This document shows positions 1-8,470 of a DNA stretch of 64,000 nt, piece after piece (the first letter of the stretch is position 1; each line of letters starts with the position of its first letter). The notes beneath the pieces are model-generated. The model was not told where the DNA came from. It was given only the letters and a program-made list of their open reading frames with translations, and made no database searches. Source of the stretch: G016234445 sp964438865 (GTDB lineage Bacteria > Chloroflexota > Dehalococcoidia > Tepidiformales > Tepidiformaceae); NCBI GenBank assembly GCA_964438865.1, contig CAYTMI010000013.1:1-64000 (forward strand), given 5' to 3'. A program made the translations under genes and the position numbers.

Positions 1-1
1 G

Positions 2-718
2 CTCGACTCCAGTCTTCGAGAACGCCTGATCTCTGAGCACATCGGGTTGGTCCACCACACCGCCAGGAAACTGATCGCATCGGGCAACGGGGTGCTCCAA
101 ATGGAGGACCTGGTGAGCTACGGGACGATCGGGCTGATCGAGGCCATCGACCGTTTCGACCACGACCTCGGGCCGTCGTTCGCCGGCTACGCACTCCACC
201 GCATCCGTGGCGCGATGCTTGACGCCGCCCGCTCCGTCGATCCCCTGCCCCGCTCGGTACGCTACAAGGTGAAGCAGATCGGTGTTGCCAAGAACTCCCT
301 CAGCCTCTCCCTCGGACGAGAGCCCCTCGACAGCGAAGTTTATGAAAGCACCGGGATCCCCGAGAGGGAATACCGGGAAGCGATGACCGTGGTTTCGCGC
401 GTCGCCATCCCCCTGGAGTCGATCACCGGTGACCACGACGCCGGCGACAACCAGTCGGAACCCCTCGCCATCGCCGACCCGTCAGACACCGACTTCACTG
501 AGGGAATCGAGCACCGCGAGCTTATCGATGACCTGAGTCTCGCCATCAGCCGTCTTCCGGAGCGCGAGAGGCTCGTGATCGCCCTCTATTTCAAGGAACG
601 CCTGACGCTCGATCAGATCGCGTCCGTCCTTGAAGTCTCGGCCAGCCGGGTTGCCCAATTGAAGGGGCGGGCAATCGAACGGCTGCAGGTCTCTCTCCGC
701 CGCCAGATGGCTGCCTAA
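2..718 (+). CDS. fliA: Flagellar-type RNA polymerase sigma factor FliA/WhiG family (5' truncated by window)
   Basis: The frame is open from base 2 with no stop, so the true start lies before the window. Region 2 contains DLVSYGTIGLIEAIDRFD followed by the FliA-typical GAMLDAARSVDPLPRSVR segment. A region-3 helix follows, and region 4 (LPERERLVIALYF, then a helix-turn-helix LTLDQIASVLEVSASRVAQL) ends near the C terminus. Sigma-28 factors direct RNA polymerase to late flagellar and chemotaxis promoters. The che and fliM genes downstream, and the GCCGATAA element in front of fliM, fit that role. The alternative, a WhiG or SigB-type factor, is less likely given the motility neighbours. Confidence 0.9.
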   Translation, partial: LDSSLRERLISEHIGLVHHTARKLIASGNGVLQMEDLVSYGTIGLIEAIDRFDHDLGPSFAGYALHRIRGAMLDAARSVDPLPRSVRYKVKQIGVAKNSLSLSLGREPLDSEVYESTGIPEREYREAMTVVSRVAIPLESITGDHDAGDNQSEPLAIADPSDTDFTEGIEHRELIDDLSLAISRLPERERLVIALYFKERLTLDQIASVLEVSASRVAQLKGRAIERLQVSLRRQMAA

Positions 719-733
719 GAAATGGGCGGCACT

Positions 734-1480
734 TCAGGCAGCCTTGAACACCGGGTCCGGCTCGACACGCTCGACGCGACGTGGCCCGGGGTGGGAAGGG
801 CTGGCCTCGATGGCCGCCATCAGGTCGTCCAGGTCTGTCGTCGCTACATCGTAACGCTCGATCTCGACCGCAATCGTGACGGGCTCGCCGCCGGTGGTGG
901 TGGTGAGCACCGTGGGGACGCGCCAGATGAACTGCGCGCTCTGGTCGAAGGAGCAGTCCACCAGCATGATTGCGAACTGTCCCGAACCAAGGTAGGCCGC
1001 CAGGTCGTCGCCCCTGGTAATGCGCTGCAGGGCCTTCGACAACTCACCCACGGCCTTTGAACCCATGTGGTCGCCATGCTGGCCCCGTACCTCTTCCAGG
1101 TTCGCCAGCCGCACGCTGACCACCACGGAGGGTGTGCCCGAATGCCGGGCCAGGTCCCGGGAACGCCTGAGGTCTGCCATGAACGTGCCGCCGTCGGCAA
1201 ATCCCCGGATCTCGCTCATGTACCTCGTCGTGTAGAGGAAGCTGATGCTTGAACGCAGTCCCCGGTCGTGGGCCCGCCTGAGCGCGCCGAACCGCAGGTG
1301 CGTCACGAAGAACAGTGCGAGCAAGACGCCCAGCGTCAGGTAACTCACTGTCGAGCCCGCGCGCCAGGCAGCGGTGACCTGGAAGGTGATCGCGCTGAAC
1401 CATAGCGCCAGGCTTGTTGGCCCAAACAGGCGGCTCCGGCGGTCAATTAAGCGGGTGGTCTTTCCGAGAAGGGTTCGCAA
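734..1480 (-). CDS. Membrane protein with degenerate GGDEF domain retaining the c-di-GMP I-site
   Basis: A 248-residue protein starting at TTG, with an AGGAG site about 7 bases upstream. Two hydrophobic segments (about residues 20-38 and 44-62) precede a GGDEF-fold domain. The catalytic signature is replaced by GSGQF (165-169), so the metal and GTP residues are lost and cyclase activity is unlikely. An RGDD motif (156-159) sits exactly five residues before it, which is the position of the RxxD inhibitory site that binds c-di-GMP in diguanylate cyclases. By family precedent (PelD, PopA type) this points to a c-di-GMP receptor. The gene faces fliA tail to tail. It matches the intact cyclase at 7607-8353 in length and layout. 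Confidence 0.75.
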   Translation of the reverse strand: MRTLLGKTTRLIDRRSRLFGPTSLALWFSAITFQVTAAWRAGSTVSYLTLGVLLALFFVTHLRFGALRRAHDRGLRSSISFLYTTRYMSEIRGFADGGTFMADLRRSRDLARHSGTPSVVVSVRLANLEEVRGQHGDHMGSKAVGELSKALQRITRGDDLAAYLGSGQFAIMLVDCSFDQSAQFIWRVPTVLTTTTGGEPVTIAVEIERYDVATTDLDDLMAAIEASPSHPGPRRVERVEPDPVFKAA

Positions 1481-1712
1481 GGCTTAGCTCCTGGGCGGAT
1501 GGTTCGCCTGTGGGAGAAGCTCGGCCGATCCGATGGGAGTTCGGTAGCGCCGCCGTGTTGTCTCCGTAACCAGATGGTGGAAAACCCGGATTTCATGGGC
1601 CACCGCAAGCCAGAGGATTCTCCCCCGCCGAGTGGGGGGTTTTCCCCCTGGCTCGTCACGGAACTCTCCCCGTCGCCGCGGGCGGCGCCAGCGCCGACGA
1701 TGCAGGTGTCAA

Positions 1713-1728
1713 CGCGGTGGACACCGCG
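1713..1728 (+). promoter_or_regulatory. Perfect GC hairpin just upstream of a ribosome binding site
   Basis: CGCGGTGGACACCGCG forms a 6-bp stem with a GGAC loop and ends 8 bases before the AGGAGG (1737-1742) of the small gene at 1751. Its position suggests control of translation initiation or mRNA stability. The function is inferred. Confidence 0.4.
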
Positions 1729-1750
1729 GAACAACCAGGAGGAACCGGCC

Positions 1751-1942
1751 ATGATGATGAACTGCACCCGATGCGGGATTGTTTATAGCCACGCACGAAG
1801 CACCTCGGCGCTTGTGCTCACGTACTGCGGCATGTTTTGCGAAGTCGCCGACCTGGGCTATTCGATGGCCGCGTTCGAAAAGGCGCCGATCATCCAACTC
1901 CGCCGCGCTATCAGGTCGCTCCCGGCACCGATTGCCGCCTGA
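1751..1942 (+). CDS. Small cysteine-rich protein, possible zinc ribbon
   Basis: This encodes 63 residues from ATG at 1751, preceded by AGGAGG at 1737-1742. That site decides the start, although the frame stays open upstream. The N-terminal half carries CTRCG, and about 20 residues on YCGMFCE, giving a CxxC plus CxxxC layout that could bind one zinc. The C-terminal half is a short helical tail ending in PAPIAA. No family is recognised. It lies between the degenerate GGDEF gene and the NarL-type regulator, converging with the latter at a 10-base gap. Small zinc ribbons often bind nucleic acid or act as adaptors, but nothing here shows which. Confidence 0.5.
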   Translation: MMMNCTRCGIVYSHARSTSALVLTYCGMFCEVADLGYSMAAFEKAPIIQLRRAIRSLPAPIAA

Positions 1943-1952
1943 ACGGCGCTGC

Positions 1953-2681
1953 TTAGCCGGCCGGGCGCTGGGCGACCGGCCCGGTCTGTTCCAGCTGCAC
2001 CAGTTCCACTTTCAGCGCAAAGCGCAGCAGGTCGGTCCGGTTCTTCGCTCCCACTTTCGCCATCAGGTGCGCTTTGTGGCCCTCGACTGTCTTGGGGCTG
2101 ATCACGAGTCTCTCGGCAATAGCCCGTCCCGTGTGGCCCTCTGCCAGGAGCTGGAGCACTTCCGTCTCCCGCGCCGTCAGCCGATCGACCACCGATCGCT
2201 GATCGGGACGCCTGGCTTCATAGATCAGTTCCGAGAGGTCCATCTGCTCGGCCAGGTCGCTGGAGAAGTAGGTGTTCCCGTGGCTGACCAGGTTGATCGC
2301 CATCACCAGCTCTTCGATGTCGGAGCGTTTGACGATGTAGCCGGACGCGCCCGCCCGCAACGCCAGCCGCACCTGCTCTGGATCGCCGTAGGCCGAAAGC
2401 ATGATGACGCGCGTCGCCGGCACCAGGTGGCGGATCTGGCGCGTGGCTTCGATGCCGTTCAGTTCGGGCATCGCAATATCCATAAGGACGATGTCCGGCC
2501 GCAGCTTTTCGACGAGGGCGACAGCCTGGCGTCCGTTGTCGCATTCTCCGACTATCGCCACCTCGGGCCGGCTGTCGAGGAGGATCCGGAGCGACTGCCG
2601 GACGACCCGGTGGTCATCAGCCAGCAGGGTCCGGATGATGCGCGGCGGGGAATGTCCCGCAGAGACGTGTCCTGGTTGCAT
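1953..2681 (-). CDS. NarL/FixJ-family response regulator
   Basis: A 242-residue regulator. The receiver domain spans about residues 15-130, with acidic pocket ADD (21-23), phospho-acceptor Asp68 in VLMDIAMPE and a conserved Lys in the YIVKRSD loop. A LuxR-type helix-turn-helix lies at about 165-230 (LTARETEVLQLLAEG, then SPKTVEGHKAHL). Phosphorylation would control DNA binding as a dimer. The start is ATG with a GGGAG site 6 bases upstream. The divergent neighbour at 3161 is a hybrid histidine kinase and a plausible partner. A tandem 11-bp repeat in the shared upstream region (2754-2778) is a candidate operator for this protein. Confidence 0.9.
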   Translation of the reverse strand: MQPGHVSAGHSPPRIIRTLLADDHRVVRQSLRILLDSRPEVAIVGECDNGRQAVALVEKLRPDIVLMDIAMPELNGIEATRQIRHLVPATRVIMLSAYGDPEQVRLALRAGASGYIVKRSDIEELVMAINLVSHGNTYFSSDLAEQMDLSELIYEARRPDQRSVVDRLTARETEVLQLLAEGHTGRAIAERLVISPKTVEGHKAHLMAKVGAKNRTDLLRFALKVELVQLEQTGPVAQRPAG

Positions 2682-3160
2682 GAAGTACTCCCGCTCAGGA
2701 TTACCCTCACCCGTCGGGGCATGGCGCCCCGTGGAGCCTCGACCGTAACGCCCAACTCTCGCGAAACTCTCGCGAGAACTGCGGGTCCGGCCACCGATGA
2801 CGGGGATGGAACCCGCTGAGAACGCGGTGAAAGTCTAATCCGCAATGGCTCCTAACAGAATAGGGGTTCCCCCTGATAGATCGTCGGGATGAGGCGGGCT
2901 CGACAGAGGAACAGTACCGAAGCTTCCGTAATGCATTATGCTACCCGCACCAGGCCGTCAGGCTGCGTGGCGCTAGCTTCGACCATCCGCACACGCGGGT
3001 TTACGCCACGCTCCATCCCGTCGAGGAGGCGGAGATGACTGTCGTATCCGAAGGAGATGACTCTTTCATTCCGGGCGCGCCGGCGGGCGTTCACTTTTGA
3101 TCGCACGCCGGCCCCCGTTGGCCAGCCGCATGCCGCGGGAACATCCCGAATGAGCGCGGC
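2682..3160. other. 479-bp divergent intergenic region without a recognisable gene
   Basis: This is the upstream region shared by the NarL-type regulator (minus) and the hybrid kinase (plus). It holds the tandem repeat at 2754-2778. I see no RNA gene and no convincing protein-coding frame. Both promoters must lie here, but no convincing -35/-10 pair was identified by eye. Confidence 0.6.
2754..2778. repeat. Tandem 11-bp repeat with embedded palindrome, candidate operator
   Basis: AACTCTCGCGA occurs at 2754-2764 and again at 2765-2775, one helical turn apart. The second copy runs into the perfect palindrome TCTCGCGAGA (2768-2777). It lies 73 bases upstream of the regulator start. Helically phased repeats at this distance suggest a binding site, possibly for autoregulation. 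Confidence 0.4.
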
Positions 3161-6100
3161 ATGAAAAAGGCGTTCGTGAGCCGGCTCATGAACACACCCG
3201 AACGCCGCGTCTGGCTGGGGTTCGGAGTTGTCGTTTTTGTCGCCATTCTGGTCGGCATACTGGTGTGGGAAACAACGTCGCGGCTTCACCGTGGCCATGA
3301 CAACGTGGCCGAGACTTATCAGACGCTCCACGCGCTCGGAGTCACCCTGTCCAGCCTCCAGGATGTAGAAACCGGTGAGCACGGGTACCTCCTCACCGGC
3401 GATCCCGCGTTCCTCGGACCGTACAACACTGGTACTGAGCGTGTTGCCGAAGGTATCGCCCGCCTGAGAACCCTCACCGCCGCGGACCCGCTCCAGCAGG
3501 AACGGCTCTCCGTACTCGAAGCGCTCTCGACGGAGAAGATAGACTTCGCCCGCGAGGGGGTCGCCATCAGGGACGGGCAGGGCCGGGAGGCAGCCGACCG
3601 CTTCGTCGCCTCTGGCCGCGGCAAGGCGGTGATGGACGATGTGCGCGCGGTCATCGCGAGCATGAACCAGACCGAGACCGGCCGGCTGCAACGCAGCACC
3701 AGCGCCTCTGACACCGACACGCGGAACAGCAACATCCTCATGGGCGCGATCGCCGTCCTTGCGCTCGCCATGTCGGCCACCCTCCTTCTCACCGTTACCC
3801 GGGCTCTGGCCAGCCAGCGCCGCGCCGCGGAAGCTGACGCCCACCTCGGCGCGATCGTTGAATCATCGAGCGACGCTATCCTGAGCCTCGACCTCGACGG
3901 GCGCATCACCAGTTGGAATCCCAGCGCAGAGCGCCTCTCCGGCTATTCTGCCGAGGAGGCGATTGGCCAGCCCGTCTCCTTCTTCGTGCCCGCCGACGAG
4001 GCCGCCCTCCAGGAGGAGAGCCTCCGCACCGTGCGCCAAGGGCATCGCGTTTCCGGCCAGGAGACTGCCCGGATCGCAAAGGATGGCCGGCGGATCGATG
4101 TGTCGCTCTCCAGATCCCCGCTGTTGGACGCCTCCGGTAACGTCATCGGCGTCTCGGGCATTCTCCGCGACATCTCCGAAGCGAAGCGCGCCGAGCACAC
4201 CCTCCGCGACTCGCAGGAGCGCTTCGCGGCGATCTTCGACGCGAGCCCGGTGGCGATCGTCATCGCCGACCTCGAGGGCGGCGCCATTGTCGATGTGAAT
4301 GGGACGTTCTCGGAGGTAACCGGCTTCTCCCGGGAGGAAGCGCTCGGCCGCACGACGGTGGAACTTGGGCTTTCCCCCGACCCGGCGGCCCGGGCCGAGA
4401 TGTACGATCGAGTCCAGCACCCGGGGGATGTCCACGGTCTCCCGGCGAGAATCCGGACGAAATCAGGTGAGATCCGCGATGTCACGGTGTCTTCCCGGGC
4501 GCTGGAAATCGACGGTCGAACCCGGGTCCTTTCGCTCCTGGACGATGTCACCGCGCACAAGCGCCTGGAACAGGACCTCGACCGCCTATTCAGCACCTCG
4601 CAGGACTTCATCTGCATCGCGGGCCTCGATGGCTTCTTCAAGAGGCTCAACCCGGCGTTCGAGCGGGTGCTGGGATACAGCCAGGAAGAGTTGCTTTCCC
4701 GGCCCTTTGCAGACTTCGTCCACCCCGATGATGCGGGGGCGACCGGGCAGGCGGTGGACGAACAGGGTGAGGGCCGGCAGGTGATCGGGTTCACGAACCG
4801 GTACCGGTGCAAGGACGGGACGTACCGGTGGCTTGAGTGGAACTCGGTACCGGACGCGGAATCGGGGCTGCTCTATGCGGTTGCTCGGGACATCACCGCC
4901 CAGAAGGAGTTGGAGGACGCGCGCCGCGCAGGCGAAGAGCGCTTCCGCTCCGTCGTTGAGACCGCCTCCGACGCGATCATCATCACCGACCGGCTGGGCA
5001 ACATCGAGCTGTTCAACCCTGCCGCCGAGGAGACGTTCGGCTACACCGTGGACGAAACACTGGGCCAGCATATCGGCATGCTCGTCCCATCCCCGGAGGA
5101 AGAAGCCGAGGACGGCTACGTCGCCGGCTTCCTTGCTGCGGCGACGAACGAGGTGGTCAGTCTGCGGCGGGAAATGGTTGGGCAGCGCAAGGACGGATCC
5201 CTCTTCCCACACGAGCTCACGGTCAACGCCATGCAGCTCGGTGAAGAGCCGAAGTTCACGGCGATCATCCGCGACATCACCGGCCGACGGCAGATGGAAG
5301 ACGAGCTCCGGGAGGCGAAAGAGGCTGCTGAAGAGGCCAACCGGGCCAAGAGCCAGTTTCTTTCCCGGATGAGCCACGAATTGCGCACGCCGCTCAATGT
5401 CGTCCTTGGGTTCGCCCAGGTCCTCCAGTTGGACCCCCTGGAAGAGCCCCAAACCGAAGCCGTGGAGCACATCCTCACGGCCGGCCGCCACCTTCTCGAC
5501 CTCATCGACGAAGTCCTCGACATTTCCCGGATTGAAGCCGGCCGCCTCTCGCTTTCGATTGAGCCCCTCCACGCCGGCGAGCTGGTGGCCGACACCCTCC
5601 TGCTGATTCAGCCGCTCGCCAGCCAGCGCCGCGTCACGGTCCGTGCCGACCCTGGCAGTTGCGCTGAATACGTGCTCGCCGACCGCCAGCGCCTCAAGCA
5701 GGTCCTCCTCAACCTCCTTTCGAATGCCATCAAGTACAACCGCGAAGGCGGCTCGGTCGAGGTCGTCTGTGCCCGTGTCGACGCCGGCCTTCGCGTCATC
5801 GTCACCGACACCGGGCCGGGACTTCCGCCAGAAAAACAGCGGCGGCTGTTCACTCCCTTCGACCGGCTTGGCGCCGAAGCGACGAACGTCGCCGGCACCG
5901 GCCTTGGCCTCGCCCTCTCGAAGCACCTCGTCGAGGCGATGGGCGGGACGATCGGCGTCGAAAGCGCGGCCGGCGCAGGCAGTCGTTTCTGGGTGGAGCT
6001 GCCGCTGGGTGAGCCGCCCGCCCATCCGCCGGCCCGCCAGGATGCTGTCGAACCTTCCGCGGGAGCCGATCTAAGCAATGAGCGTCACACGATCCTGTAT

Positions 6101-6460
6101 ATCGAGGACAACCTGTCGAATCTTCATCTGATGGAACGCATACTCAGCCACCGGCAGGGCTTCCGTCTCCTTGCGGCGATGCAGGGTAGCCTCGGACTCG
6201 ACCTTGCCCGCGAGCACCACCCCGACGCCATCCTCCTGGACCTCCACCTCCCCGACATGCCGGGAACCGAGGTCCTGCGCGAGCTCAAAGCGAATCCCGG
6301 CACCGCCGATATCCCTGTCATCGTGCTCAGTGCCGACGCCTCTGCCGACCAGGTCAAACGCCTTCTCGAGGCTGGCGCCCGGGCCTACCTCACAAAGCCG
6401 TTCGACCTGGCGGAGTTCCTCACCGTTACCGACTCCATCCTCCAGGCGGGCTCTGAATGA
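3161..6460 (+). CDS. Hybrid sensor histidine kinase: CHASE3, four PAS, HisKA, HATPase, receiver
   Basis: A 1099-residue inner-membrane sensor. Two membrane helices (about 17-37 and 191-212) bracket a CHASE3-type extracellular domain containing LQDVETGEHGYLLTG. Four PAS domains follow (about 228-345, 350-470, 473-590, 592-715). The HisKA domain carries His739 in RMSHELRTPLN. The ATPase has NLLSNAIKYN (N box), TDTGPGLP (G1) and GTGLGLALS (G2). A C-terminal receiver (977-1095) has acceptor Asp1027 in ILLDLHLPD. Everything needed for autophosphorylation and internal phosphotransfer is present. Its stop overlaps the start of the HD-GYP regulator (ATGA at 6457-6460), which implies translational coupling and suggests that protein as the output. 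Confidence 0.93.
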   Translation: MKKAFVSRLMNTPERRVWLGFGVVVFVAILVGILVWETTSRLHRGHDNVAETYQTLHALGVTLSSLQDVETGEHGYLLTGDPAFLGPYNTGTERVAEGIARLRTLTAADPLQQERLSVLEALSTEKIDFAREGVAIRDGQGREAADRFVASGRGKAVMDDVRAVIASMNQTETGRLQRSTSASDTDTRNSNILMGAIAVLALAMSATLLLTVTRALASQRRAAEADAHLGAIVESSSDAILSLDLDGRITSWNPSAERLSGYSAEEAIGQPVSFFVPADEAALQEESLRTVRQGHRVSGQETARIAKDGRRIDVSLSRSPLLDASGNVIGVSGILRDISEAKRAEHTLRDSQERFAAIFDASPVAIVIADLEGGAIVDVNGTFSEVTGFSREEALGRTTVELGLSPDPAARAEMYDRVQHPGDVHGLPARIRTKSGEIRDVTVSSRALEIDGRTRVLSLLDDVTAHKRLEQDLDRLFSTSQDFICIAGLDGFFKRLNPAFERVLGYSQEELLSRPFADFVHPDDAGATGQAVDEQGEGRQVIGFTNRYRCKDGTYRWLEWNSVPDAESGLLYAVARDITAQKELEDARRAGEERFRSVVETASDAIIITDRLGNIELFNPAAEETFGYTVDETLGQHIGMLVPSPEEEAEDGYVAGFLAAATNEVVSLRREMVGQRKDGSLFPHELTVNAMQLGEEPKFTAIIRDITGRRQMEDELREAKEAAEEANRAKSQFLSRMSHELRTPLNVVLGFAQVLQLDPLEEPQTEAVEHILTAGRHLLDLIDEVLDISRIEAGRLSLSIEPLHAGELVADTLLLIQPLASQRRVTVRADPGSCAEYVLADRQRLKQVLLNLLSNAIKYNREGGSVEVVCARVDAGLRVIVTDTGPGLPPEKQRRLFTPFDRLGAEATNVAGTGLGLALSKHLVEAMGGTIGVESAAGAGSRFWVELPLGEPPAHPPARQDAVEPSAGADLSNERHTILYIEDNLSNLHLMERILSHRQGFRLLAAMQGSLGLDLAREHHPDAILLDLHLPDMPGTEVLRELKANPGTADIPVIVLSADASADQVKRLLEAGARAYLTKPFDLAEFLTVTDSILQAGSE

Positions 6461-7503
6461 TCGAGCTGCTGGAAGCGCCAATCCTGATCGTCGACGACCG
6501 CGAAGAGAACGTCCTTCTCCTTCGCACCATCCTTGAACGCGCCGGTCACACCAGCGTTCACACGACGACCGATTCCAGCCGCGCGCTCGCGCTCTTTGAA
6601 GAGGTCCAACCCGACCTGATCCTCCTCGACCTGCACATGCCCCAGCCCGACGGTTTCGCCATCCTCCGCCAGCTCGAAGCCATTACCGGACCTGATGACT
6701 ACTTGCCGGTGTTTGTTATCACTGCCGAAGTCAATGAGCACGCGAAAGAGCGGGCGCTGGCGCTGGGGGCGAAGGATTTCATCACCAAACCGATCAACGC
6801 GACCGAAGTCGTCCTTCGGGTGCGGAACCTGGTCCAGGCACGGCTCCTCCACGCCCGCGAGCGGCGAGCGAACGAGATACTCGAGCAGAAGGTTGCGGAG
6901 CGGACTCGTGAGCTCCAGGAGGCGCAGTTCGAGATCCTCGACCGCCTCGCCCTCGTCGGCGATTTCCGGGATGACGCCACGGGCCAGCACGCCCGCCGCG
7001 TTGCCACGTCCGCCATGCTCGTCGCTCGCTCCCTTGGCCTCTCCGCCGGCGAAAGCAGCCTCTATCGCTGGGCCGCCGGGCTCCATGACATCGGCAAGGT
7101 CGCCGTCCCCGATAGCATCCTCCTCAAACCCGGCCCCCTCACCTTCGACGAGTTCGAACAGGTAAAGACGCATACGGCGATCGGCAGCCAGCTGCTTTCG
7201 GGCAGCCGCTTCCCCATCCTCGAACTCGCCCGGCTCATTGCCCTCACCCACCACGAACGCTGGGACGGACACGGCTACATGGGCATGGCAGGTGAGGACA
7301 TCCCCCTGCCCGGGCGCATCGTTGCGGTCTGTGATGTGTTCGACGCGCTCATCCACGAACGGCCCTACAAGCACGCCTGGTCCGTGGAGGACGCTCTGTG
7401 CGAAGTCGAGGGCCAGCGCGGGCAGATGTTCGAACCCAGGATCGCCGACGCGTTTCTCGCGCTGCCCCCGGCCGTCCACCGGGCAGTCCCGCGCGTGGCC
7501 TGA
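6457..7503 (+). CDS. Response regulator with HD-GYP phosphodiesterase domain (RpfG-like)
   Basis: A 348-residue protein. The receiver domain spans residues 1-125, with acceptor Asp58 in LILLDLHMP and Lys in FITKPI. A coiled linker follows (about 128-155), then an HD-GYP domain with HD at 210-211 (GLHDIGKVAVPD) and HHERWDGHGYM at 265-275. The signature is intact except that the proline after GY is Met. The family hydrolyses c-di-GMP to pGpG or GMP with a bi- or trinuclear metal centre. Translational coupling to the upstream hybrid kinase suggests the phosphodiesterase is switched by that sensor. It opposes the cyclase encoded next door at 7607. Confidence 0.92.
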   Translation: MIELLEAPILIVDDREENVLLLRTILERAGHTSVHTTTDSSRALALFEEVQPDLILLDLHMPQPDGFAILRQLEAITGPDDYLPVFVITAEVNEHAKERALALGAKDFITKPINATEVVLRVRNLVQARLLHARERRANEILEQKVAERTRELQEAQFEILDRLALVGDFRDDATGQHARRVATSAMLVARSLGLSAGESSLYRWAAGLHDIGKVAVPDSILLKPGPLTFDEFEQVKTHTAIGSQLLSGSRFPILELARLIALTHHERWDGHGYMGMAGEDIPLPGRIVAVCDVFDALIHERPYKHAWSVEDALCEVEGQRGQMFEPRIADAFLALPPAVHRAVPRVA

Positions 7504-7606
7504 TCCCCCAGTCAGCGGACCGCAACCGTTTCACAATCGCGACAGAAGTTGTCGCTCTCGAATTTCGCCCGCGCCTGCCGACTCTTGGATCCATGAGGTT
7601 GACACC

Positions 7607-8353
7607 ATGACCGCTCTCGAAACCGGACCGTGGTCGCCCGGCGATCAACCCACGCTGGGACGGTGGCTCGTCGTCGCCCGGTTGGTGGCGGTCTTCGTCT
7701 GGTCTCTTGGTTTCGCCGCGCTGATCGCCGAAGAGGTGACCAGCGCACGGCTGTGGTACGTCGTTACCTTTGGCACCTACCTGGCCATTCTGCCCCTTGG
7801 GGTCGCCCTCTCCACCGGCCTCCGGTGGCGGCAGCGTGACCTCGACCTCGGGTGGGCGATCCATCTCCACGACCTGGCGATACGCGACGATCTCACCGGC
7901 CTTTTCAACCGCCGCTACTTCAACGCTGAACTGCACCGCCTTGCCGCCGATTGCGGGCGGGCCGGGACTCCGCTTAGCCTCGCCTTCATTGACCTGAACG
8001 ACTTCAAGACGATCAACGACGCTCACGGCCACGAGGCCGGCGATGCCGCACTCCAGGGCGTCGCCCGCTGCCTGGCCGAGCTCGTCGGCGACCGGGGGCT
8101 CGTGGCCCGTACCGGCGGCGACGAGTTTGGAATCCTCCTCCCCGGCATGTCCGAAGCAGAGGCCCACAGGCTCTTCGGCCCCGCCTCCAAGACGATGCCC
8201 GTGCTGGTTGCGGGGAGGATGTTCGGTATCGGAGGGACGGTCGGGATAGCGGCCCTCGATGCCAGCGCCGGGGTGAGTCAGCTCCTCCGCCGCGCCGACG
8301 ATCACCTCTACGAAAAGAAGCGGGCCCGCAACCGTTCCCCCCGCGCCGCCTGA
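7607..8353 (+). CDS. Membrane diguanylate cyclase with intact GGDEF domain
   Basis: A 248-residue protein from ATG at 7607; the frame is open further upstream but the protein-like sequence begins here. Two membrane helices (about 20-41 and 49-69) are followed by a GGDEF domain (about 85-240). It carries DDLTGLFNRR, FIDLNDFKTINDAHGH and the intact RTGGDEFGILL signature (GGDEF at 170-174). The family joins two GTP molecules into c-di-GMP. The five-residue-upstream RxxD inhibitory site is absent, so feedback inhibition through that site is not expected. This is the reverse of the paralogue at 734-1480. Together with the HD-GYP protein it makes a local c-di-GMP circuit beside motility genes. Confidence 0.92.
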   Translation: MTALETGPWSPGDQPTLGRWLVVARLVAVFVWSLGFAALIAEEVTSARLWYVVTFGTYLAILPLGVALSTGLRWRQRDLDLGWAIHLHDLAIRDDLTGLFNRRYFNAELHRLAADCGRAGTPLSLAFIDLNDFKTINDAHGHEAGDAALQGVARCLAELVGDRGLVARTGGDEFGILLPGMSEAEAHRLFGPASKTMPVLVAGRMFGIGGTVGIAALDASAGVSQLLRRADDHLYEKKRARNRSPRAA

Positions 8354-8392
8354 GCGCGGCACGCGCCGGGCTGGATTCGAAATCTTCGGTAC

Positions 8393-8433
8393 GCCCGGCA
8401 GGAATGCCGGCACCGGCGCCCTGCCAGCCGGGC
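8393..8433. terminator. Large bidirectional stem-loop between convergent genes
   Basis: GCCCGGC at 8393-8399 pairs with GCCGGGC at 8427-8433. Additional inner pairing (AGG with CCT and GCCGG with CCGGC) gives a branched hairpin. It lies between the ends of the cyclase gene and the OmpR-type regulator. There is no clear T-tract, so termination is inferred from position. Confidence 0.4.
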
Positions 8434-8470
8434 ATGACGACGAGAACGCGAGCCCCTGAAGCAGCCACCG

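Noticed and set aside
4586..6025. A 479-codon minus-strand frame
   Set aside because: It is the mirror of the hybrid kinase coding sequence and carries no recognisable domain.
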